From positions 1-6,097 of the forward strand of contig JALSGI010000076.1 in assembly GCA_026982835.1 (NCBI GenBank): DNA of 6,097 nt, in the 5' to 3' direction. The notes under the pieces were generated by a model. The model was not told the DNA's origin, searched no databases, and saw only the letters and a program-made list of their open reading frames with translations. Both the position numbers and the translations under genes were made by a program. This document shows, piece after piece, positions 1 through 6,097 of the stretch (its first letter is position 1; every line of letters begins with the position of its first letter). The stretch comes from Planctomycetota bacterium (lineage in GTDB: Bacteria > Planctomycetota > Planctomycetia > Pirellulales > S012-138).

Positions 1-400
1 CTCCGCCGACTGAAGTCGGCGGCTCGCCGTTCTCCGCCGGCTGACGGTGCGTGGCTCGCCACGCCCCCAAGCCTCCACGCCCCCAAGCCCTCCGCCGACT
101 GAAGTCGGCAGCTCGCCGGTTGCGTGCGTTCTCGTAACAGCGAGCCGCGAGTGTCAACTCGCGGAGCCAATCTACGAGTCAGCGCGTGTTTTTCATTGTC
201 TCCGGGAGCTGACGCTCCCGGCTCGCCGAGAAATGTTGTTTGTTGTCGGCCAGCCGCGTGCGTGAGCATGCGGTTGATACCATTTGTGGCCATTGTTGCA
301 CTAGCCAACCGCGGGCTAACGCCCGCGGCTCGCCATCCCTCCAAGCCCCCAAGCCTCCACGCCCCCAAGCCCTCCGCCGACTGAAGTCGGCGGCTCGCCG
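1..400. repeat. Array of eight short palindromic hairpins (REP-like)
   Basis: Eight units share one layout: an 8-bp stem beginning CC and ending GG, a 4-nt loop, and a GGCTCGCC tail. Stems are at 3-22, 34-54 (degenerate), 92-111 (one mismatch), 145-164, 202-221, 254-273 (one G-T wobble), 309-328 and 374-393. Loops are TGAA, TGAC, TGAA, GTCA, TGAC, GTGA, TAAC and TGAA. Units 145-164 and 254-273 appear inverted, because a near-match to GGCGAG (AGCGAG, GGCCAG) precedes them. The stem sequence differs between units while pairing is kept (CCGCCGAC, CCGCGAGT, CCGGGAGC, CCGCGGGC), which is covariation seen directly. From memory, similar palindromes are common between genes in planctomycetes. Mobilisation by a REP-associated (RAYT) transposase is inference only. 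No gene is visible in this stretch; the open frames here have no ribosome site and recognisable content. Confidence 0.85.
63..124 (+). repeat. 62-bp direct repeat, copy 1
   Basis: This segment matches 345-406 at 61 of 62 positions; the one difference is A at 110 against G at 392. It contains two near-tandem copies of a 16-17 bp unit (ACGCCCCCAAGCCTCC at 61-76, then 77-93 with one extra C), the hairpin at 92-111, its CTCGCC tail and GGTTGCG. The A at 110 breaks one stem pair, so this copy is the mutated one if the palindrome is ancestral. Confidence 0.9.
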
Positions 401-406
401 GTTGCG
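345..406 (+). repeat. 62-bp direct repeat, copy 2
   Basis: This is the second copy of the 63-124 repeat, 282 bp downstream, with a perfect 8-bp hairpin at 374-393. The near identity of the two copies, compared with the divergence of the other hairpins in the array, suggests a recent local duplication or gene conversion that took the CCCCCAAGCC spacer along with the hairpin. Confidence 0.9.
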
Positions 407-430
407 AGAATAAACGCTTTTTCTCACCCC

Positions 431-444
431 GGTGCGGCAGCACC
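431..444. repeat. Small hairpin
   Basis: GGTGC (431-435) and GCACC (440-444) form a perfect 5-bp stem around the loop GGCA. It lies between the palindrome array and the 7-bp tandem repeat. No T-run follows directly, so I do not call it a terminator. Confidence 0.5.
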
Positions 445-450
445 ACCTCA

Positions 451-478
451 AGACCCACGACCCAAGACCCAAGACCAT
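451..478 (+). repeat. 7-bp tandem repeat, four units
   Basis: Units read AGACCCA, CGACCCA, AGACCCA, AGACCAT, so three are nearly identical and the last is degenerate. The array ends 6 bp before the -35 box of the proposed promoter. Changes in copy number would move upstream DNA relative to the promoter but would not alter the promoter spacing. Confidence 0.8.
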
Positions 479-484
479 TTTTCC

Positions 485-514
485 TTGACAACCCCCCGCT
501 GGGAAGTTTACACT
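485..514 (+). promoter_or_regulatory. Predicted sigma70-type promoter of the Ig-RHS gene
   Basis: A perfect TTGACA (485-490) is separated by 18 bp from TACACT (509-514), which matches 4 of 6 positions of TATAAT including the key first T, second A and last T. It is the best promoter-like pair I see upstream of the coding region and sits at the edge of the repeat-rich area. Transcription would start near 521 and leave a leader of about 440 nt. Planctomycete promoters are poorly defined, so this rests on the general consensus only. Confidence 0.55.
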
Positions 515-963
515 GCCTGTGCCTTGCCCGGCAGGCAAGCAACCAGGTGCGGCATCCAGGAAGCTGCGCGTGCTGCTCTCCGGCGTAGAGGTTTCTTCCC
601 AGGTTTTTCCCTGGAGCAGGCGCGCTGTGCCGGGTAACCACCGGGGCGCCTGGGGCACCATTCCGGGCGCGGGAGAGGAGACACTTCCATCGGAACAAGG
701 GGTCAAGACGCCGAAGAAGCAGGCAGGTTCGGGCAGCCGCTCTTCCAGAGGCGATTTGCTCCAGAGTCCGTCCGAAACCCTCGGGAACATCAGACCTCTG
801 AGGCCAGCAAGCGCTTTCGGATAGACTCTCCTCGGGCGCAATCCCCGTCCCGGGAAAAAGCCACCACGATACCGTGCCGCGTCGAGAAACCCCCGGGACC
901 GGAACAATGTGCCCGCCCCCTGGCCGAGCTGCCGCCCGGCGCTTCGGCCCCGGGAGGGAGATC
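515..963 (+). other. Long 5' leader with no recognised gene or riboswitch
   Basis: This stretch of about 450 nt separates the predicted promoter from the start codon. Local pairings are visible: CTTGCC/GGCAAG at 523-539, competing with GCCTG/CAGGC at 515-536; CCAGG/CCTGG at 599-614 around a T-rich loop; and GTGCC/GGCAC at 627-658. An open frame starting with GTG at 519 and ending at 824 (101 codons) has no ribosome site and an unremarkable composition, so I do not call it a gene. I could not fit the segment to a riboswitch class I know. GC-rich DNA gives short stems by chance, so the pairings are weak evidence. Confidence 0.4.
952..960 (+). promoter_or_regulatory. Shine-Dalgarno that decides the start at 964
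   Basis: GGGAGGGAG contains GGAGG (953-957) with 6 nt to the ATG at 964, near the ideal distance. The in-frame alternatives upstream, GTG at 874 and ATG at 907, have no purine-rich site before them. They would also add an arginine- and proline-rich extension ahead of the planctomycete-type N-terminal motif. The start at 964 is therefore preferred. Confidence 0.85.
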
Positions 964-2607
964 ATGTCCTGGTTGACTACACTGAAACGACTTCGCCGCC
1001 GCCGCAGCGCTGCGGTGCGTGGGCGTCACCAGCGGGCGCTGCAGGGATTTGAGCAACTGGAGACCCGCGCCGCTCCCAGCGGGGCGTTGCTGGGGGCGCC
1101 GCTTGCAGCAGCCACGGCCGGGGGACTGGACGCCGGGCAGTACGCCGATCTGCAACAGCCGCTGAAGAAAAAGCGATCCCTTTTGAGTCTGGAGGAGTTG
1201 CAGGCCCTGTGGGCGTTGCAAGATCGCCTGGAGCGGCTGCTGGAACTGGTGAGACTGACCGCCGAAAGCAGCCCCACCGGCAAGTCCCCCCCGGTGCTCC
1301 CCACGGCGCGGCAGGTGCTGGATCGCCTGGTCCAGCAGGACGGCTTTTTGAACAAACTGCGCAAAAACCCGTCCCGCTATCAGCTCCAGGCCCAATGGAA
1401 ACGCAAGAGCAACCACGTGCGTCTCTCGCTGGAAGTCCGCTTCGACCAGGACACCTCCGCCTATAAGGCTTCCTTCTACTGGGGAGCGGCCCTGGCAGCG
1501 GCCGGGCAGGCTTCCGGCACCGGCACCGCCCAGGCTCTCTCCAACGACGGAAGCGGCGGAGGCGGGGGAGCCCCGCCGCCCGGCGGCGGAGGAGGCGGCG
1601 GAAACAACTCGCCCCCTGTGGCCGTCAACGACGGGCCCTACGACGTGCTGCACGACTCCTGGCTCTACGTCCCCCCCGAAGAAGGCGTGCTGATCAACGA
1701 CAGCGACCCCGACGGCGATCCACTCACCGCCACGGTCCAAAGCCCCCCGAAAAAAGCTTCATCCTTCTATCTTTATCCGGACGGTTCCTTCGACTATGAA
1801 CCCATTCCCAACTTCGTCGGCACCGACTCGTTCACCTACGAAGTAAGCGACGGCCGGGGCGGGACCGACCTGGCCACCGTCACCATCAACGTGTACAACA
1901 ATCCCCCCACGGCCGTGGACGACCAGTACTCCGTGCACCGAAACGGCCTGCTCTCCGTTCCACGAGAAGAGGGAGTCATCTACAAGCTCAATCAAAACAA
2001 CCAACGCGACAGCGACCCCGATATCCCGGACGACATAAACTTGCAGGTCTCCGTGCTGACCGAGCCCACCAAGGGAGACCTCCAGTTGAATCCAGACGGC
2101 TCCTTTACCTACACCCCCTATCCGGGCGAGGTGGGAACCGATACGTTCACCTATGAACTCACCGACGGAATCGCCACCGACACTGCCACGGTGACCATCT
2201 CCATCCTCAACCGCTCCCCGGTGGCCCAGGACGATCCGGACCAGGCCAACCCCGACGCCTACACCATCCCCGCCAATCAAAAGCTGGTGGTCGATGCCTC
2301 CCAGGGGGTCCTGGCCAACGACACCGACCCGGACGGCGACAACCTCACCGCCGTCAACCCCTCCAACCCCCACGAGGGAACCCTGGATGCGTTCAACCCC
2401 GACGGCTCCTTCACCTACACCCCCCGCTTCGGCTTCGTCGGCAACGACTCCTTCACCTACCAGGCCACCGACGGCATCGACTCCGATACCGCCACCGTCA
2501 CCATCACCGTCAGCGGACTCACCGACCTGGACCTGCTCCACATGGCCGCCGTCCCCGAGTGCGGATGCTCCTGTAGCGCCACGGCCAACGCCGGCACCGG
2601 CGGGTGA
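964..2607 (+). CDS. Planctomycete-type exported protein with three tandem cadherin/Ig-like domains (N-terminal half of an interrupted RHS protein)
   Basis: As translated this is 547 aa. Residues 1-40 hold a basic run (KRLRRRRSAAVRGRHQR) and then FEQLETRAAPSG, the LExR-type start seen on planctomycetal exported proteins; no classical hydrophobic signal peptide is visible. Residues 60-180 are unrecognised: a leucine-rich, probably helical stretch (75-98), then alternating strand-like sequence. Residues 195-215 are a poly-Gly linker. Three Ig/cadherin-like domains follow at about 217-310, 314-416 and 418-517, each with PVAxxD near its start, DPDG motifs, PDGSFxYxP, GTDSFTYE and a final TVTI strand. 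DSDPDGDPL and DTDPDGDNL look like calcium-binding loops. The tail has a CGCSC cluster (533-537) and ends in a Gly-rich linker at TGA 2605. The same frame then continues as RHS repeats, so this is probably the front of a larger surface or secreted protein. The role is likely adhesion or display of the RHS part; no enzyme motif is seen. Confidence 0.85.
   Translation: MSWLTTLKRLRRRRSAAVRGRHQRALQGFEQLETRAAPSGALLGAPLAAATAGGLDAGQYADLQQPLKKKRSLLSLEELQALWALQDRLERLLELVRLTAESSPTGKSPPVLPTARQVLDRLVQQDGFLNKLRKNPSRYQLQAQWKRKSNHVRLSLEVRFDQDTSAYKASFYWGAALAAAGQASGTGTAQALSNDGSGGGGGAPPPGGGGGGGNNSPPVAVNDGPYDVLHDSWLYVPPEEGVLINDSDPDGDPLTATVQSPPKKASSFYLYPDGSFDYEPIPNFVGTDSFTYEVSDGRGGTDLATVTINVYNNPPTAVDDQYSVHRNGLLSVPREEGVIYKLNQNNQRDSDPDIPDDINLQVSVLTEPTKGDLQLNPDGSFTYTPYPGEVGTDTFTYELTDGIATDTATVTISILNRSPVAQDDPDQANPDAYTIPANQKLVVDASQGVLANDTDPDGDNLTAVNPSNPHEGTLDAFNPDGSFTYTPRFGFVGNDSFTYQATDGIDSDTATVTITVSGLTDLDLLHMAAVPECGCSCSATANAGTGG
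2605..2607 (+). other. In-frame TGA interrupting the Ig-RHS reading frame
   Basis: The frame reads GGC ACC GGC GGG TGA GGC TCC CAG, that is GTGG, stop, GSQPSPGSG, a continuous flexible linker. The frame is unchanged on both sides: 547 sense codons precede it from 964 and 1,163 follow it. A single G-to-T change from GGA (Gly) would explain it. TGG is used for Trp throughout the frame and no other in-frame TGA occurs, so a genome-wide reassignment of TGA has no support in this window. The options are a recent nonsense mutation, a sequencing error, or readthrough/recoding. Confidence 0.9.
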
Positions 2608-5600
2608 GGCTCCCAGCCCAGCCCCGGTTCGGGGCCCGCCAGCCAGCAAATCCGCCTGGGCTACAACGCCCAACGCGCCCAGGGAAAAACCACCACCTAC
2701 GCCGCCGTCCAGTACCAGCAAGGACAAGAACCCCTGGACTTCGACGCCACCTGGAAAGTCAACGGCCAAACCCAGGCCAAAGCCTACTACCGACCCAACC
2801 CCAACAACCCCAACGCCCCCATGTACCTGGCCGCCCGCGTGGGCGTGGACCTGAACGGCTCCCCCCGACAGACCCTGGAGCTGCAACTGGACTCCCCCGG
2901 CGGCTACCAGGAATCCTTCACCTCCGAGCTGCTCTTCCCCACCCGCCAGGTCAACCGCGTCCCCCTCCCCGACGGCTGGTCGCTGCTGGATCTGCCCAGC
3001 ATCTGGGTCGATAACGACGGCCAAGGCCAGGACGGCGTGGCGGTGTTCTGGGGATCGCGCCTCCCCGGCTGGTTCGCCAAACAGCCCGACGGCTCCTACT
3101 CCACCCCCCAAGGCTGGCTCTACGACCTCGCCTACGACCCGGACCAGGACCAATTCGTGCTCGACGACCGCCACGGCACCCGCTTCCGCTTCGACCCCGC
3201 CGGGCGACTGCTCCAGGTACGCGACCGCAACAACAACCTCACCTCCTACACCTACACCGACGCCGACGGCGACGGACAGCCCCTGGAACTGGCCCAAGTC
3301 ACCGACCAACTCGGACGCACCGCCACCTTCACCTACAACGCCCAAGGCTACCTGGAAAGCTACACCAACCCCGCCGGCCAGTCCTGGCAACTGGTCTACT
3401 CCGGCAACAAGCTGGTGCAGTTCCTCGCCCCCGACCCGGACGGACCCGGACCCCTCCCCGCACCGCTCACCTCCTACTCCTACAACGCCCAAGGGCTGCT
3501 GGAGCGGATCGACCACCCCGACGGCTCCTGGACCACCTACTCCTACGACCCCTTCGGCGTGCTGGTGGAAGAAAACCACTCCGGCAGCATCACCTCCTAC
3601 CAGCCCATCCGCTCCCTGGAACTGCTCGACCCGGCCACCAACTCCCCCTCCAACCGCCACGTGCCCCTGCTGCTCCCCTCCGGCTCCATCGCCGATCTGC
3701 TCGGCTCCTGGACCGACCCGCTGGGAAACACCTGGAACTTCTCCATCAACCAGCTGGGCCGCACCACCCGAGTGGTCGATCCCCTGGGCGGCGAAACCCG
3801 CTACCAGTACAACTCCGCCGGGCAGCTGACCGCCGTGGACCTGCCCGACCCGGCCTCCGGCTCCCCCGACGGCTCGCCCGAGTGGTCCTATAGCTACGAT
3901 GCGGCCGGCAACCTCCTTTCGGTGACCGACCCGGCCGGAAACGCCACCACCTTCACCTACGGGGCGTTCAACCTGCTGGCCTCCCAGACCGACCCCCTGG
4001 GCAACACCACCTCCTACACCCGCGATCCCGCAAACGGCAACCTCACCACCATCACCCTGCCCGACGGGGCGCAGCTCGCCTTCCAGTACTCCGCCGATCC
4101 GGTCGCCCAGGGGCAGTTGCCCGGCGGGCTGCTGCTCTCCCAGACCGACCCGCTGGGCCGCACCACCTCCTACTCCTACGAAACCGACCCGCAAAGCAGC
4201 CAGTTCGGCCGCCTGGTGGCCCTCACCACCGCCCAGGGCACCCCGCAACAGGCCACCTGGCAGTTCGCCTACGACGCCCGCGGCAACCTCGTTCAACAGA
4301 CCGACCCGCTGGGCCGCACCACCAGCTACAGCTACGACCTGCTGGACCGGCTCACCCAGCAGGTGCTGCCCGACCCGGACGGGCCCGGCCCGCTGGCTGC
4401 TCCCGTAACCACCTACAACTACAACGCCCAGGGCCGCCTGGCCTCGGTGACCGACCAGGCCGGAAACACCACCAGCTACAGCTACGATACCCGCGGCCGC
4501 CTGGTCGAGCTGACCCTGCCCGACCCGGACGGCTCCGGCCCCCAGTCCGCCCCGCAGTACAACTTCGCCTACGACGCGGCCGACCGCCTGCTCTCCGAGA
4601 CCGACCCGCTGGGCAACACGACCACCTACAGCTACGACGCCCTGGGCCGCCTGGTCTCCGAGACCGATCCCCTGGGCAACACCACCAGCTACCAGTACGA
4701 CTACCGCTCCCGGCTGGTAAGCGCCACCGACCCGCTGGGAGCCGTCACCACTTACGCCTACGACGATCTGGATCGCCTGGTCGAGATTACCCTGCCCGAC
4801 CCGGACGGCTCCGGCCCCCAGTCCGCCCCGCAGTACTCCACCACCTACGATGCGGCCGGCCGGGTGATCCAACAGATCGATCCGCTGGGCAACGTCACCT
4901 CCTACAGCTACGACGCCCTGGGCCGGCTGGTCGAGCTTACCCAGCCCGACCCGGACGGCTCCGGCCCCCAGTCCGCCCCGGTTACCACTTTCAGCTACGA
5001 TGCCGCCGGGCAGCTTACCGCCCTGACCGACCCGCTGGGCAACACGACCAGCTATAGCTACGACGCGGCCGGGCGGCTCGTGCAGGAGACCGACCCGCTT
5101 GGGGCCACCACCAGCTACAGCTACGACCTGGCGGGAAATCTTATTGAGAAAACCGATCGGCTGGGCCGCACGACCCAGTACCAGTACGACAACCTGGACC
5201 GGCTGGTGCAGGAGCTTTGGCTGGACCAGCAGAACCAGACGATCTATCAAGCATCCTACACCTGGGACATGCTGGGACGGCTGGTCAATGCCTCGGATAA
5301 CGACTCGACTTATGCGTTCACTTACGACAATCTGGACCGGGTAACCGGAGTCGATACCGCGGGCACGCCCGGCCTTGGCTCCTGGCAGCTTTCCTACCAG
5401 TACGACGCCCGGGGACTTAGAACCTCCGCCCAGGATTCAGCCGGTACAAAAGTTCAGTACAGCTACGACGCTGCCGGGCGGCTGACCAATCTCAATTGGC
5501 TGGTTGGTGCAACCTCTTATGCCCAAGTGGATTTCACCTACGATGCCGCCTCCCGCCGCACCCAGGCGGTGCGCACCGACGGCTCCGGTGCTTCGATCAC

Positions 5601-6097
5601 CACCAACTACACCTACGACAACCTGGGCCGCATAACTGAAATTTTGAACACCTCTAGTCTCAATGGCACGCTCTCGCAGTTCACCTACGCCTACGACGCC
5701 GCTTCGCGCGTGACCCAATACACCGGCCCTGAAGGGACGATTTCCTACAGCTACGACGCCACGGGCCAGTTAACAAGCGCAAGCGGCGCCAGCAACGAAA
5801 CTTACAACTACGACCCGGCCGGCAACCGCGCAGGCTCCCCCTACCAGACAGGCCCTGGAAACCGCCTGCAAAGCGACGGCACCTACAACTACACCTACGA
5901 CGCCGAGGGGAATCTTGTTGAGAAGACCGAGATTGCCACGGGAAAAACGTGGCGTTTCACCTGGGACCAGCGCAACCGGCTCACGCATGTGACGATCCAG
6001 GACGCCGACGGAACGGTTGTCACGGAGGTTGACTATGTTTATGATATATTCAACCGGCTGATTGGCCGACGCGAAGACCCGGACGGCCCGGGACCAG
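2608..6097 (+). CDS. RHS/YD-repeat protein, C-terminal part, truncated by the window end
   Basis: The frame is open for 1,163 codons and runs off the window. After a GSQPSPGSGPAS linker comes a beta-rich segment (about 2650-3110). Next is an RHS entry region around 3118-3220, with GWLYDLAYDPD and then FVLDDRHGTRFRFDPAGRL. About 38 YD units follow, of the type TTSYSYDALGRLVSETDPLGN. In known RHS and teneurin-like proteins such repeats wind into a hollow beta-shell that encloses a C-terminal, often toxic, domain. The RHS core end motif (DPxGL...YxYxxNNP) is not reached here. The first possible start after the TGA is ATG 2821, which has no Shine-Dalgarno and would cut into the beta-rich segment. 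Independent translation is therefore unlikely; I place the boundary at the TGA and regard this as the continuation of the 964 gene. If the TGA is a true stop, this is a pseudogene fragment. No cysteine codons are seen. Confidence 0.85.
2621..2635 (+). other. GC hairpin 13 nt after the in-frame TGA
   Basis: GCCCCG (2621-2626) pairs with CGGGGC (2630-2635) around the loop GTT, a perfect 6-bp stem. Its apical loop begins 19 nt after the TGA. No T-run follows, so it is not a typical intrinsic terminator. Structures just after a stop can favour readthrough, and bacterial SECIS elements sit at a similar distance with a G at the start of the loop. In DNA this GC-rich such a stem can easily arise by chance. 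Confidence 0.5.
4516..4980 (+). repeat. Near-identical intragenic repeats encoding PDPDGSGPQSAP
   Basis: A 36-nt sequence is identical at 4519-4554, 4795-4830 and 4945-4980. In the first two copies the identity extends to 45 nt (4516-4560 and 4792-4836). The codons before each copy (RLVE[LI]T) are also nearly identical. It encodes a 12-residue spacer inserted between YD units. Related but diverged spacers, PDPDGPGPLPAP at 3430-3465 and PDPDGPGPLAAP at 4369-4404, lie upstream, and a DPDGPGP copy begins at 6076 at the window end. Identity at the DNA level indicates recent duplication or gene conversion within the gene. Confidence 0.9.

Noticed and set aside
1..400. Possible CRISPR array because of regularly spaced palindromes
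   Set aside because: The palindromes are not identical, some are inverted, and they vary in their stems rather than in the spacers. Two spacers are duplicated with the repeat. This is the pattern of REP-like elements.
519..824. Plus-strand 101-codon frame in the leader, GTG start
   Set aside because: It has no Shine-Dalgarno, no recognisable motif and a composition typical of random GC-rich sequence. Its start would lie at about the predicted transcription start.
179..907. Minus-strand open frame of 242 codons over the hairpin array and leader
   Set aside because: It runs through the palindromic repeats, has an Arg/Gly/Pro-rich composition without domain character, and shows no family resemblance.
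790..1740. Minus-strand open frame of 316 codons opposite the start of the Ig-domain gene
   Set aside because: It lies opposite a well-supported gene with a strong ribosome site and recognisable domains, and its own product is low-complexity Gly/Gln/Val sequence.
2605..2640. Intrinsic terminator after the TGA
   Set aside because: The stem is followed by CCGCCAGCC rather than a T-run, and the same frame continues as coding sequence immediately after.
2821..2823. ATG as an independent start for the RHS part
   Set aside because: The bases before it are C- and A-rich (AACCCCAACGCCCCC) with no Shine-Dalgarno, and starting here would remove the first part of the beta-rich segment.
1759..5250. Open reading frame of 1,163 codons on the minus strand across the Ig and RHS regions
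   Set aside because: It is the antisense shadow of the plus-strand gene. Its codons register with the sense codons, so Tyr/Asp become Val and Ser/Thr become Gly, giving a meaningless Val/Gly-rich protein. It stays open only because the GC-rich sense strand avoids TTA, CTA and TCA codons.
964..6097. Genome-wide alternative code with TGA as a sense codon
   Set aside because: Only one in-frame TGA occurs in about 1,710 codons, while TGG and GGN codons are used freely, so general reassignment to Trp or Gly has no support here.

Overview
The window is GC-rich and carries one large secreted-protein locus behind a repeat-filled intergenic region. Two things suggest a planctomycete. The first is the N-terminus of the main protein: a basic stretch followed by FEQLETRAAPSG, the LExR-type motif common at the start of planctomycetal exported proteins. 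The second is the style of the intergenic palindromes (8-bp stems, a TGAA/TGAC/TAAC loop, a GGCTCGCC tail). This assignment comes from family recognition, with no database search.

Positions 1-400 hold no credible gene. They carry eight short hairpins with the same geometry but different stems, two of them inverted, spaced mostly 52-65 bp apart, plus a 62-bp direct duplication. Positions 431-478 carry a small hairpin and a 7-bp tandem repeat. A good sigma70-like promoter (TTGACA, 18-bp spacer, TACACT) lies at 485-514. It is followed by a leader of about 440 nt in which I recognise no gene and no known riboswitch.

From the ATG at 964, which has a strong Shine-Dalgarno, one reading frame runs to the window end at 6097 with a single interruption, a TGA at 2605-2607. 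Before the TGA are the planctomycete-type N-terminus, an unrecognised helical then beta-rich segment, a poly-Gly linker and three tandem cadherin/Ig-like domains (547 aa). After it the same frame stays open for 1,163 codons: a beta-rich entry domain and about 38 YD (RHS) repeats, cut off by the window end before any RHS core end or C-terminal toxin. The two halves look like one Ig-RHS surface or secreted protein.

The main point of interest is this TGA. It sits in a Gly/Ser/Pro linker with no frame change and no other decay, is followed by a 6-bp GC hairpin, and comes just after the only three cysteines in the whole reading frame. A recent nonsense mutation or a sequencing error is the simplest explanation. 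Readthrough or recoding is the alternative to test.
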